In this document: piece by piece, positions 1-8,558 of the stretch
Numbering within the stretch: the stretch's first letter is position 1
How the letters are laid out: each line of letters opens with the position of its first letter
Origin: Pseudolysinimonas sp051954455
Lineage (GTDB): Bacteria > Actinomycetota > Actinomycetes > Actinomycetales > Microbacteriaceae
DNA: 64,000 nucleotides
Assembly (NCBI RefSeq): GCF_051954455.1
Contig: NZ_JBQCHS010000003.1
Location: 48,118-112,117, forward strand
Reading direction: 5' to 3'
The notes under the pieces: model-generated
Told to the model about the DNA's origin: nothing
Databases searched by the model: none
Seen by the model: only the letters and a program-made list of their open reading frames with translations
Position numbers and translations under genes: made by a program

Positions 1-44
1 TCCAGACGAAGTGGCTCGGCACGATCGAGGTGACCCGCTCATGA
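1..44 (+). CDS. C-terminal end of an upstream gene (partial)
   Basis: The window opens inside a gene. In frame from base 3 the last codons read QTKWLGTIEVTRS and stop at TGA 42-44, which overlaps the next start codon as ATGA. A Lys-Trp-Leu ... Ile-Glu ending is reminiscent of molybdopterin-binding oxidoreductases of the sulfite-oxidase type, but thirteen residues cannot settle the family. Confidence 0.4.
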   Translation, partial: QTKWLGTIEVTRS

Positions 45-505
45 CCCGCGGAATGCGCATCTGGCGCGTCGTCCTCGTGCTCGCCGGGATCGCGATCGCG
101 GTCCTCGGGGCGTGGATCCTCGTCGACACGGTCGCGTGGGTGAGGATCCTCGGCCTCGCGAGCTGGCTGGCGGCGGCCGTCGTGATCCACGACGCCCTCA
201 TCGCCCCGGGCGTCTTCGCCGTCGACCTGGCGATGCGGCGGATCGCCGGGCGCCGGGTCGGCACCGGGGCGATCGCGATCGTGCAGGGCGGGATCGTCGT
301 CGGCTCGGTGTTCACGCTGATCGTGGTGCCCGAGATCGTGTCGCAGAGCCTCGGGAAGGGGACGGCGACGCTGCTGACGCCCGACTACGGGATGCGGCTC
401 GGCGCGATGTGGATCGTGGTCGCCGCGCTGACGGCCGCGGCGCTCGTGGCCTACCGGCTGATCCGCAGGCGGCAGAAGGTCCGGCCGTCCGCCGACCAGG
501 ACTGA
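41..505 (+). CDS. Four-helix integral membrane protein, unknown function
   Basis: A 154-residue protein with four clear hydrophobic segments, roughly residues 7-30, 38-62, 80-103 and 117-140, and a short basic tail (RLIRRRQK). I do not recognise a named family. The ATG at 41 is preferred over the GTG at 11 because it forms an ATGA overlap with the stop of the preceding gene, which suggests a shared transcript and translational coupling. The last 55 bases overlap, tail to tail, the 3' end of the opposite-strand methyltransferase gene, so the two transcripts are antisense to each other at their ends. Confidence 0.75.
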   Translation: MTRGMRIWRVVLVLAGIAIAVLGAWILVDTVAWVRILGLASWLAAAVVIHDALIAPGVFAVDLAMRRIAGRRVGTGAIAIVQGGIVVGSVFTLIVVPEIVSQSLGKGTATLLTPDYGMRLGAMWIVVAALTAAALVAYRLIRRRQKVRPSADQD

Positions 506-1113
506 ACGGTCCGCAGCCCCTTCTCGCGCGCGACCCGCGCGAGCGGCACGGCGCCGATCTCGGCCCAGGGGAAGACGCCGCTCCGACGTCCGTCGTCGCC
601 CGTCACGGAGCCCTGGAACGCCCGCTCGCGGCCCGCGCTCGGGTGCGTCTCCACCACGATCTCGCCCCGGGGGTGCAGGAGCTCGCGGCATCGCCGGAGC
701 AGGGCCGCGGGGTCCCCGCCGATGCCGATGTTGCCGTCGATGAGGAGCACGGTGCGCCAGGCGCCCTCGTCGGGCAGCTCGTCGAAGACCGAGAGCTCGA
801 GCACGGGCAGCCCCGCCGCGCGGGCGCGGCGCACCACGGTGGGGGAGACGTCGATGCCGAGCGCCTGCCGGCCCAGCTCGAGCGACGCCTTGACCATGCG
901 TCCGGGGCCGCAGCCGATGTCGAGGACAGGGCCGCGCATCATCCGCAGCAGCCGCAGGTCGGTCGCGTCGGCGTCGGCGCTCCAGCGCGCGACGTCCATC
1001 GCCGCGACGCTGCCGTCGAGGGCGTGAAGGTAGAGGGTGCCCCCCTGCGCCTCGAGGGCGCGCGCGTAAGGCTCGCCGCCGCCGGCGCCGAAGGAGGCGA
1101 TCAGCTGGCTCAT
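451..1113 (-). CDS. Class I SAM-dependent methyltransferase
   Basis: A 220-residue Rossmann-fold methyltransferase. The SAM-binding motif I VLDIGCGPGRM lies near residue 63, followed by an acidic strand end (ALGIDVS) and a motif-IV-like VLLIDGNIGIGG. The sequence reads as a small-molecule methyltransferase; the acceptor cannot be deduced. The ATG at 1113 overlaps the stop of the DUF2064 gene as ATGA, making this the last gene of a five-gene coupled minus-strand operon. A longer in-frame reading upstream to about 1530 is only a shadow of the neighbouring gene. Its 3' end overlaps the convergent membrane gene by 55 bases. Confidence 0.85.
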   Translation of the reverse strand: MSQLIASFGAGGGEPYARALEAQGGTLYLHALDGSVAAMDVARWSADADATDLRLLRMMRGPVLDIGCGPGRMVKASLELGRQALGIDVSPTVVRRARAAGLPVLELSVFDELPDEGAWRTVLLIDGNIGIGGDPAALLRRCRELLHPRGEIVVETHPSAGRERAFQGSVTGDDGRRSGVFPWAEIGAVPLARVAREKGLRTVQSWSADGRTFCRLRISR

Positions 1114-1751
1114 GCCGCACCCACCAGAGCGGGCCGGTCGAACCGGCGCAGGGTGGCGGCGAAGCGGCCGTCGGGAGCCGCCTCGGCGACGCGACGCGCC
1201 GATCCGATGTCGTCGACGTCGAGGAGCGGCGGCAGGAGCCGCACGCGCAGTCCCGCGGCGGTCAGCCGCGCGAGCTGCCGGACCCCGGTGTCGCTCTGCG
1301 ACATCGGCACGCCGCGGATCAGGTCGCCGCGCGCCTCCCGCATCCCCAGCGCCCAGAACCCGCCGTCGACCGCCGGGCCGAACACGGCGTCGGTGTCGTC
1401 CGGCCAGTCGGGCAGCGCGGCGGAGAGCACGCCGGCTTCGACCTGCGGGGTGTCCATCCCGACGAGGACGGTCGGACCGTCGATCGCGTCGAAGACCGCG
1501 GCGAGACGCTCGTCGAGCCCGCCCGCGCACTGCGGCACGACCTCCCAGCCGCGGGCGAGCGGCGGCGGGGTCGTGCCGTCGAAGGCGATGATCCGGCGTT
1601 CGAACGGCAGGTCGGCCAGCGTGTCAAGCGTGTCGTCGAGGCTCGCGGCGGCGAGCTCCGCCGCCTCCTCGAGCGAGAACGGCGGGTGGAGACGGGTCTT
1701 GACCCGCCCCGGCAGGCACTCCTTGGCGATCACCACGAGGTCGGTCATCAT
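1110..1751 (-). CDS. DUF2064 / TIGR04282-type glycosyltransferase
   Basis: A 213-residue GT-A-like protein of the DUF2064/TIGR04282 family, which databases label arsenosugar-biosynthesis glycosyltransferase and which resembles nucleotidyltransferases. Visible family signs are the N-terminal VVIAKECLPGRVKTRL, then VLVGMDTPQ and DAVFGPAVDGGFWALGM, the usual DxP-Q and GP..DGG(F/Y) active-site elements. The start MMTD at 1751 overlaps the GT2 stop by 4 nt (ATGA); the second Met at 1748 is an alternative. It sits between a GT2 glycosyltransferase and a methyltransferase in the same coupled operon. The family assignment is fairly secure; the substrate is not known. Confidence 0.82.
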   Translation of the reverse strand: MMTDLVVIAKECLPGRVKTRLHPPFSLEEAAELAAASLDDTLDTLADLPFERRIIAFDGTTPPPLARGWEVVPQCAGGLDERLAAVFDAIDGPTVLVGMDTPQVEAGVLSAALPDWPDDTDAVFGPAVDGGFWALGMREARGDLIRGVPMSQSDTGVRQLARLTAAGLRVRLLPPLLDVDDIGSARRVAEAAPDGRFAATLRRFDRPALVGAA

Positions 1752-2410
1752 GCCTCCCGGAGCCGGCGGCTCATGTCGAGGACCGCGGTGACGGTCCCGC
1801 GGACCGTCCCGGTCACCTTGGACCTGCCGATGCGCGGTACGTACGAGCCGTCGCACTCGACGATGCGCCAGCCGGCGGCGCCGGCCTTGAGGACCATCTC
1901 GAGCGGGTAGCCGCTGCGGCGGTCCTGCAGGTCGAGGCCGAGGAGGGCGTCGCGCCGCGCGACGCGCATCGGCCCCAAGTCGTGCAGCCGCACGCCGATG
2001 CGGCGGGAGAGCTGGCCGGCGAGGACGGCGTTGCCGAGCCGGGCGTGCAGGGGCCACGATCCCGCGCCCTGGGGGCGGCGCCGCGCCATGACGAGGTCGG
2101 CCCGGCCGGTCTCGACGAGCTCGGCCATCGGGAGGAGCTCGCGCGGATCCATCGACCCGTCGGCGTCGCAGAACGCGACGAGCGGCGCCGTCGCGGCGAC
2201 GAGGCCCGCGTGCGCCGCGGCACCGAAGCCGCGTCGGGTCTCCGTCACGACCTCGGCACCGAGGCTCCGGGCGATGTCGCGCGAGCCGTCGGTCGAGCCG
2301 TTGTCGACGACGATCGGGCGGATCCCGGGCGGCACGGAGGCGAGGACGCCGGGGAGCGCCTCCGCCTCGTTCAGGCAGGGGAGCACGAGATCGACGCGCG
2401 CGGCGCTCAT
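1748..2410 (-). CDS. GT2 family glycosyltransferase
   Basis: A 220-residue glycosyltransferase 2 (GT-A fold) of the polyprenyl-phosphate sugar synthase type. The N-terminus DLVLPCLNEAEALPGVLASV and PIVVDNGSTDGS give the nucleotide-binding half. VAFCDADGSMDP carries the metal-binding DxD-type motif, and DRRSGYPLEMVLKA is the acceptor-side region. There are no C-terminal membrane helices, so it is the short soluble form. It overlaps the epimerase gene upstream and the DUF2064 gene downstream by 4 nt each. The donor is probably a nucleotide sugar made or modified by the epimerase next door; that link is inferred from context only. Confidence 0.85.
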   Translation of the reverse strand: MSAARVDLVLPCLNEAEALPGVLASVPPGIRPIVVDNGSTDGSRDIARSLGAEVVTETRRGFGAAAHAGLVAATAPLVAFCDADGSMDPRELLPMAELVETGRADLVMARRRPQGAGSWPLHARLGNAVLAGQLSRRIGVRLHDLGPMRVARRDALLGLDLQDRRSGYPLEMVLKAGAAGWRIVECDGSYVPRIGRSKVTGTVRGTVTAVLDMSRRLREA

Positions 2411-3474
2411 CGCGTCGCCGCCGCACTCGCGCCGCGGAGCGGGGCCGCGGCGAACTCGCGCATTCCGTCGTCGAAGCCGATCCGCGCGGTCCAGCCGAGC
2501 TCGCGCGCCGCACGCGCCGACGACGCGGTGATATGGCGGACATCGCCCAGGCGGTACTCACCGGTCACCATCGGTGCCGGGCCACCCGTCTCCCGGCTGA
2601 GAGCGGAGGCGACGTCGAGGATGGTGTGGACCGTGCCGCTGCCGACGTTGTAGGCCCGGAACGACCCGGCATCCGCGCGCTCGGTCGCCGCGATGGCCGC
2701 GAGGTTCGCGCCGGCCACGTCGCGCACGTGCACGAAGTCGCGTCGCTGCGCGCCGTCCTCGAACACCCGCGGCGCCTCCCCGCGCGCGAGCGCGGAGCGG
2801 AACAGCGACGCGACCCCGGCGTAGGGGGTGTCGCGCGGCATGAGCGGCCCGTAGACGTTGTGGTACCGCAGCGCGATCGCGCGGCCGCCGGACGAGCGGG
2901 CCCACGCGGCGGCGAGATGCTCCTGCGCGAGCTTGGTGAGGGCGTAGACGTTGCGCGGATCGACCGGGTCGTCCTCGTCGATCAGCGCGGGCTCGAGGCG
3001 CTCGCCGTTCTCCCCGACCGGGTCGAACCGGCCGGCGGCGAGGTCGTCGGGCTGGCGCGCGAGGGGGCGGGTGCGGCCCGAGCGCCCCGTGAACGCGCCC
3101 TCGCCGTAGACCACCATCGACGACGCGAGCACGAGCCGCTCGACGTGGTGCGCGGCCAGCGCGGCGAGCAGCACCGCGGTGCCGTGCACGTTGCTGCCCG
3201 TGTAGTCGGGCGCGTCCGAGAAGTCGACGCCGAGCCCGACCTTGGCCGCCTCGTGCACGACGACGTCGACGCCGCCGAGGGCCCGGTCGACCGTCTCGGC
3301 GTCGCGCACGTCGCCGACGACGAGCTCGGCCCGCTCGTCGACGGGGGCGACCCCGTCGTGCACGTCGCGCCGGAACGAGTCGAGAACCCGCACCTCGTGC
3401 CCGGCGGCGAGCGCCTCGGCGACGATCGCGCCGCCGATGAAGCCGCCGCCGCCGGTGATGAGCATCCGGGTCAT
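2407..3474 (-). CDS. NAD-dependent nucleoside-diphosphate-sugar epimerase/dehydratase
   Basis: A 355-residue extended short-chain dehydrogenase. The glycine-rich NAD motif (ITGGGGFIGGAIV) starts at residue 6, and the catalytic Tyr-x3-Lys is in NVYALTKLAQEHL. The SxxxxYG step is ASSMVVYGEG and the substrate side includes RYHNVYGP. Length and motifs fit UDP/dTDP-sugar 4-epimerases or 4,6-dehydratases, but the exact sugar cannot be read. It follows the MTA-phosphorylase-like gene with a 4-nt overlap and precedes the GT2 gene with another, so it should be made in step with both. Confidence 0.88.
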   Translation of the reverse strand: MTRMLITGGGGFIGGAIVAEALAAGHEVRVLDSFRRDVHDGVAPVDERAELVVGDVRDAETVDRALGGVDVVVHEAAKVGLGVDFSDAPDYTGSNVHGTAVLLAALAAHHVERLVLASSMVVYGEGAFTGRSGRTRPLARQPDDLAAGRFDPVGENGERLEPALIDEDDPVDPRNVYALTKLAQEHLAAAWARSSGGRAIALRYHNVYGPLMPRDTPYAGVASLFRSALARGEAPRVFEDGAQRRDFVHVRDVAGANLAAIAATERADAGSFRAYNVGSGTVHTILDVASALSRETGGPAPMVTGEYRLGDVRHITASSARAARELGWTARIGFDDGMREFAAAPLRGASAAATR

Positions 3475-4280
3475 GAGGTCCTCCCGAGGACGGTGGCGAT
3501 CGCGTCCGCGGGGATGTGCTGCGGGGCGCGGTGGCCGGGCGGGATCGCGCCGGCGATGGTGGCGAGCGCTGCGACGATGCGCGGCTGCGCGGCGGCGAGC
3601 CGCTCGAAGACGAGCGACTGGCTGGCGGCGTCCGGGTCGCCGCTGTCGATCCCGGCGTCCATGTCGGTGACGAAGGCCAGGTTGACCGTGCCGAGGCCGA
3701 GCTCCGACGCGAGGAACACCTCGGGGGCCATGGTCATGTTGACGAGCTCGCCGCCCATCGCCGCGTGCCAGCGCGACTCGGCGCGGGTGGCGAACCGCGG
3801 TCCGTCGATGACGACCACGGTGGCGGAGGGGCGGACGTCCTCGCCGGCGGCGCGCAGCGCCTCGAGGGCGAGGACGTGCAGCGCGGGGTCGAACGGATCG
3901 GCGGCGGGCAGGTGGTGGACCTCGCCGCGGTCGAAGAAGGTGGAGGCGCGCCCGGTGGTGCGATCGATGATCTGGTCGGTGAGCGCGAGGGTGCCGGGCG
4001 GGAGGTCGGGGGTGAGGCTCCCGACCGCCGAGCTGGAGAGAATGACGCGCACCCCGAGCGAGGCGAGAGCCCAGATGTTGGCGCGGTAGGCGATGAGGTG
4101 CGGGGCGACGGTGTGGCCGTCGCCGTGGCGGGGGAGGAAGGCCGTGCGGCGTCCGGCGAACTCGCCGACCGTCGCGGTGACGGATCCGTAGGGGGTGTGG
4201 ACGTCGACGCGCTCCGCCGGCCCGTCGAACAGCCGGACGAGACCCGAGCCGCCGATCACCGCGAGCTCCGTGCTCGTCAT
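3471..4280 (-). CDS. mtnP: S-methyl-5'-thioadenosine phosphorylase-like (PNP/MTAP family II)
   Basis: A 269-residue nucleoside phosphorylase. Family markers are the N-terminal AVIGGSGL, the phosphate-site PRHGDGHTVAPHLIAYRANI, SAVGSL (usually NAVGSL), the substrate-site RAESRWHAAMGGELVNMTMAPE, and TDMDAG at the base-binding position. MTAP enzymes cleave 5'-methylthioadenosine to adenine and 5-methylthioribose-1-phosphate in methionine salvage; some relatives act on methylthioinosine or other 5'-modified nucleosides. No other methionine-salvage gene is present. Instead it leads an operon of an epimerase, two glycosyltransferases and a methyltransferase, so a role on a 5'-modified nucleoside in biosynthesis is possible (inference). 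Confidence 0.82.
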   Translation of the reverse strand: MTSTELAVIGGSGLVRLFDGPAERVDVHTPYGSVTATVGEFAGRRTAFLPRHGDGHTVAPHLIAYRANIWALASLGVRVILSSSAVGSLTPDLPPGTLALTDQIIDRTTGRASTFFDRGEVHHLPAADPFDPALHVLALEALRAAGEDVRPSATVVVIDGPRFATRAESRWHAAMGGELVNMTMAPEVFLASELGLGTVNLAFVTDMDAGIDSGDPDAASQSLVFERLAAAQPRIVAALATIAGAIPPGHRAPQHIPADAIATVLGRTS

Positions 4281-4305
4281 CGCATTACCCCCTTCGATGC
4301 GGAGA

Positions 4306-4348
4306 CCGCGAGGGAGCCGCGACGCGATGCGTCACGACCCCCTCGCGG
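4306..4348 (-). terminator. Stem-loop downstream of the secreted-protein gene
   Basis: CCGCGAGGG (4306-4314) pairs with CCCTCGCGG (4340-4348). The loop itself contains a small hairpin, GACGCGATGCGTC. It lies 6 nt beyond the 3' end of the minus-strand gene at 4355-5026 and before the next minus-strand start at 4280, which suits a terminator. There is no long T-run. Confidence 0.5.
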
Positions 4349-4354
4349 ATCGGA

Positions 4355-5026
4355 TTACTGGGCGATCTGCGCCGTGATGGTCGCGACGCCCACGAGCAGC
4401 TCGCTCGGGACCTTGTCCGTGTTGAACGTCTTGTTCAGCAGGGCGGCCGCGTCGGGCGAGATGTGCACCGTGGTGCCGGTGAGGATGGCGTTGTTGCCGT
4501 CCACCTTGAGCGGCTTCAGCGTCTGGCCGTGAAGGTCGAACAGGTAGGCCTGCGTGGCCGCGACCTTGCCGTTGACCGAGACGTCACCGTAGAGCTTCGA
4601 GTTGCCCGGGTTGATGGTGAAGTTGCTCAGGTCGACCGTGGTGCCGCCCGCCGTGAGCGAGAGGCCGGATCCGTCGTGCTCGATGATGCCCTGCACGTAC
4701 GGGCGGTACTTCGACTTCGGGTTCCAGTACACGACGCTGCCGCCGGTGATCGGGAAGGCGACCGAGCCGTTGTTCAGGGTCGCCGTGCCGGTCACACCCG
4801 GGGTCAGGCCGAGCTGGGTCAGCGCGTCGGTGAAGCCCTTGTCGAGCGCGACGGCGGTGTTGCCGCCGTACAGCTGCGGCACCGCGGCGGCGGGCGCCGG
4901 GATCGACTTGCTGGCGGCGGAGTGCTGCGCGGGCGCCGCGTTGGCGGCGACGGCGGAGAAGCCGACGCCTCCGACCAGGAGCGCCGCGGCGGCGACGCCG
5001 GCGATGGTGCGAGACATCTTATTCAT
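4355..5026 (-). CDS. Secreted protein of unknown function
   Basis: A 223-residue exported protein. The N-terminus has a basic start, a hydrophobic core (AGVAAAALLVGGVGFSAVA) and an Ala-x-Ala cleavage site near residues 28-31. The mature part is rich in Gly, Thr, Val and Asn with alternating hydrophobic residues, suggesting an all-beta domain, and ends without an anchor, cell-wall sorting signal or cysteine. I do not recognise the family. The ATG at 5026 is supported by a purine-rich GAAGAGG about ten bases upstream; Met4 is a weaker alternative. It stands alone between two hairpin- or gap-bounded regions. Confidence 0.75.
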   Translation of the reverse strand: MNKMSRTIAGVAAAALLVGGVGFSAVAANAAPAQHSAASKSIPAPAAAVPQLYGGNTAVALDKGFTDALTQLGLTPGVTGTATLNNGSVAFPITGGSVVYWNPKSKYRPYVQGIIEHDGSGLSLTAGGTTVDLSNFTINPGNSKLYGDVSVNGKVAATQAYLFDLHGQTLKPLKVDGNNAILTGTTVHISPDAAALLNKTFNTDKVPSELLVGVATITAQIAQ

Positions 5027-5266
5027 GGTGAGTGTGTCCTCTTCTCGGTGTGGAGATTGACTTGTCGATCGACTCCGTGGTGGGAGTTCGCCGTCGGGTC
5101 GGAATCGGATTGAAATTGATTCGGAACTCGTGGGATCGCCGAGAATGCGGGCGCGGGGGCATCCGGCGAGCGGCTCCGCTCCGAATATCGACCTCGAAGC
5201 GCGGGCCGCGTCGCGAGGGCGACGGCCCTGACTCGATCCGGCGGGATGCGGGGAGCGGTCCGGCGC
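5027..5266. other. Intergenic gap of about 240 bases
   Basis: This stretch separates the divergent reading space of the secreted-protein gene from the 3' end of the response-regulator gene. It is less GC-rich around 5108-5125 (runs such as TTGAAATTGATT), which may hold the secreted-protein promoter. I see no further gene, repeat or RNA in it. Confidence 0.4.
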
Positions 5267-5956
5267 TCAGCCCCGCCGCGCCGTGTAGCGATGCTCGGGC
5301 CGTCCGGTGGCGCCGTAGCGCAGCCGCAGGTCCACCAGACCGCTCAACTCCAGCTGTGCGAGATAGCGCTGCGCCGTTGCGCGACTGACACCGACCTCGG
5401 CGGCGATCTCCGACGCCGAGATGCCGTCGCTGCTCGCGACCGCATCCAGCACGAGCCGGAGGGTCGGAGCCAGCCCCGATGGTCCGATGTCGGGTCGTTC
5501 CGACGGAGTGCGGAGGCGGCCCCAGACCGCGTCGACGTTGTCCTGCGTCGCATCCTCGGGCCAGGACGCGAGATGTCCGTGCGCTTCGGCGATCGAGAGG
5601 AGTCGTTGAGCCAGCGCGGCGGACGTGAACGGCTTCACCAGATAGTGCGCGGCACCCAGACGGAGAGCCGTACGGACGGACTCGACGTCGTTCGCGGCCG
5701 AGATGACGAGCGCGATCGGCGGGTATGCCGAGGCGAGCAGGTCCCGGACGACGTTCAGCCCATCGCCGTCGGGAAGGTACACGTCCATCAGGACCACGTC
5801 CGGTCGAAACGTCGCCGCGAGCTCCCGCGCCTGCTTCGCGGTATGAGCGAGCCCGACCACCCGGAAGCCCGGGACGCGCTCCACGAACGCCTGATGGACC
5901 GCCGCGACGCGGAAGTCGTCGTCGACGACGAGCACCGTCAGTTCGGGCCGGTTCAC
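5267..5956 (-). CDS. CitB/DpiA-type response regulator
   Basis: A 229-residue two-component response regulator. The receiver domain shows the acidic pocket VVDDD, the phosphoacceptor Asp58 (VVLMDVYLPDGDG) and the conserved Lys in YLVKPF. A linker then leads to a C-terminal helix-turn-helix around residues 172-205 (SASEIAAEVGVSRATAQRYL), the architecture of the CitB/DcuR/DctR class, which answers to citrate/dicarboxylate sensors. It begins with GTG at 5956, overlapping the kinase stop as GTGA, so kinase and regulator are translationally coupled. Its likely targets are its own operon and the divergent ABC importer genes across the 7546-7694 intergenic region. Confidence 0.9.
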   Translation of the reverse strand: MNRPELTVLVVDDDFRVAAVHQAFVERVPGFRVVGLAHTAKQARELAATFRPDVVLMDVYLPDGDGLNVVRDLLASAYPPIALVISAANDVESVRTALRLGAAHYLVKPFTSAALAQRLLSIAEAHGHLASWPEDATQDNVDAVWGRLRTPSERPDIGPSGLAPTLRLVLDAVASSDGISASEIAAEVGVSRATAQRYLAQLELSGLVDLRLRYGATGRPEHRYTARRG

Positions 5957-7545
5957 CGCGAGGCCTCGTCGCTCGTCGGGATCACGACGGTGAAGGTGGC
6001 GCCGGTGCCGCCGGAGAGCTCGACGGTGCCGCCGAGGCGCTCGACCGTCGTCCGCACGAGGTGGAGGCCCAGCCCGCTGTGACGCACGCGCGAGCCCCGC
6101 TTGGTGGTGAACCCGTTGCGGAACACGTGGGGGGCGTCATCCGGATCCACACCCGGTCCGTTGTCCGAGACGCGCACGTACACCGACTGGGGCGTCTCCA
6201 CCAGATCGAGGTCGACGATCCGGGGGGCGTCGGTGTCGGCGAGCGCGTCGAAGGCGTTGTCGATCAGGTTGCCGAGAACGGTCGTGAGCGCCTGCACGTG
6301 GTGGGGCGCGCGCCCAAGTCGGCTGTCGGGATCCACGGAGAGCGTGATCCCGCGCTCCCCGGCCTCCGCGGCCTTCCCGAGAAGCAGCCCGACGATCTGG
6401 GGCGACGCGATGTGCTCACGCAACGTCTTGTCGAGGTCGGCGGCCGTGCCGCTGATCTCGTGGACGAAACGGAGCGCTTCGTCGGCCTGCCCCAGTTCCA
6501 GGAGGCCGGCGATGGCGTGCAGCCGATTGGAGAACTCGTGCTGCTGGGCGCGCAGCGATTCTGTGAAGCTGCGCTCCCCGGCGAGCTCACGCGTCAGGCT
6601 CTCGAGCATCGTCCGGTCCTGGACGGTGACGACCACCCCATGCGGGCGGCGGTCGAGGATGACCGGCATCCGGTTGACGATCATCCAGCGGTCGGACGTC
6701 ATCAGGAGCTCATCGACGAGCGGATCCGATCCGTCGAGGATGTCCCGAACCGCGCCGGCGGGAACCACGTCGTGGACGCGCCGACCGGTGGCGCCCGCCG
6801 GGAGGGTCAGCAGTCGCTCGGCCTCGTCGTTCACGACGGTCAATCGACCTGACGGGTCGACGGCGACCACTCCCTCGCGGATGCCGTGCAGGGTGGCCTC
6901 CCGTTCTTGGAGGAGTCGTGCGATCTCGTCCAGTTCGAGGCCGAAGGTGCGTCGTTTGAGGAACCGGGCGAAAGCGAACGAAGCGATCGTCCCGATGGCG
7001 AACATCACCGCGAACCAGAGCGCGTATCCCGGCAGCTGCTCGCTCAATTGACGAGACACCGAGACCTCGGTGATGCCGACGGAGACCTCCCCGATCAGCA
7101 CCCGGGCCGACGAGTAGAGCGGCACGCGCGCGTTGGCGTTCACGCCGGTCGCGCCGTTGTCCGTGCCGAGGTGGACCTTGCCGTCCAAGGCCACGATGGG
7201 CTCGCTCACCTTCTGACCGATGAGGCCCGGCACCGGGTGGGTGTGCCGGATGCGCTGCGTGTCGATCAGGACGACGTAGGACGCGCCGGTGCGTTTCGCG
7301 GTCGCCAGGGCGAAGGTCTGGAGATCGGGTTGGCAGGCGGGATCGTTGCTCGCCATGCAGTCCTGGACGAACGGGATCTGCGCGACGGTCTCGGCGATCG
7401 CCGCGGCACGCGCCTGGTACTCCTCGTCCAGTCGCGACCGGGCTCCGGCGGCGAACAGCGCGAAGCCGACGACGGTGGCGATGGTGAGGATGACCAGTTG
7501 CGCGAGGAAGATCTGGCTCGAGAGCTTCCGCACGCGTCGTCGCAT
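5953..7545 (-). CDS. CitA/DcuS-type sensor histidine kinase
   Basis: A 530-residue membrane kinase. The first membrane segment is at about 12-33, then an extracytoplasmic PAS/Cache-like sensor to about 168 (with GQKVSEP and NARVPLYS, typical of citrate/dicarboxylate sensors), a second segment at about 173-195, a cytoplasmic PAS domain (about 210-310), and the kinase core. The phosphoacceptor is His336 in QQHEFSNRLHAIAGLLELG, the SpoB-like dimerisation box of this subfamily; the ATP site has NLIDNAFDAL, DNGPGV and GLGLHLV. The ATG at 7545 is chosen because the longer upstream reading is arginine-rich and runs into the regulatory region. Homologues sense citrate, malate or fumarate; the ligand here is unknown. 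Confidence 0.9.
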   Translation of the reverse strand: MRRRVRKLSSQIFLAQLVILTIATVVGFALFAAGARSRLDEEYQARAAAIAETVAQIPFVQDCMASNDPACQPDLQTFALATAKRTGASYVVLIDTQRIRHTHPVPGLIGQKVSEPIVALDGKVHLGTDNGATGVNANARVPLYSSARVLIGEVSVGITEVSVSRQLSEQLPGYALWFAVMFAIGTIASFAFARFLKRRTFGLELDEIARLLQEREATLHGIREGVVAVDPSGRLTVVNDEAERLLTLPAGATGRRVHDVVPAGAVRDILDGSDPLVDELLMTSDRWMIVNRMPVILDRRPHGVVVTVQDRTMLESLTRELAGERSFTESLRAQQHEFSNRLHAIAGLLELGQADEALRFVHEISGTAADLDKTLREHIASPQIVGLLLGKAAEAGERGITLSVDPDSRLGRAPHHVQALTTVLGNLIDNAFDALADTDAPRIVDLDLVETPQSVYVRVSDNGPGVDPDDAPHVFRNGFTTKRGSRVRHSGLGLHLVRTTVERLGGTVELSGGTGATFTVVIPTSDEASR

Positions 7546-7581
7546 GGTCGGAATTGTGGCACCGCAGCGGGTGCGCGGAAT

Positions 7582-7628
7582 GCGCAGAAGTCCCGGATAT
7601 CGCGCAGAACGTGCGGATGCGGCAGAAG
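7582..7628. promoter_or_regulatory. Three GCAGAA direct repeats in the divergent regulatory region
   Basis: GCAGAA occurs at 7584-7589, 7604-7609 and 7622-7627, twice as part of GCGCAGAA. The spacing of 20 and 18 bases is near two helical turns. The repeats lie between the kinase gene and the ABC-importer ATPase gene and could be binding sites for the CitB-type regulator. Function is inferred from position and repetition only. Confidence 0.4.
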
Positions 7629-7694
7629 CGCGACGGCGCGCGCCTCGCACCGCCACCATCTCTGTCACAGCCGATGACAGAGAGGTCAACGCAG

Positions 7695-8554
<860 letters not shown>

Positions 8555-8558
<4 letters not shown>

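Noticed and set aside
112..1791. 559-codon open frame on the plus strand
   Set aside because: Arg/Pro/Ala-rich shadow frame across three recognisable minus-strand genes; typical of high-GC DNA.
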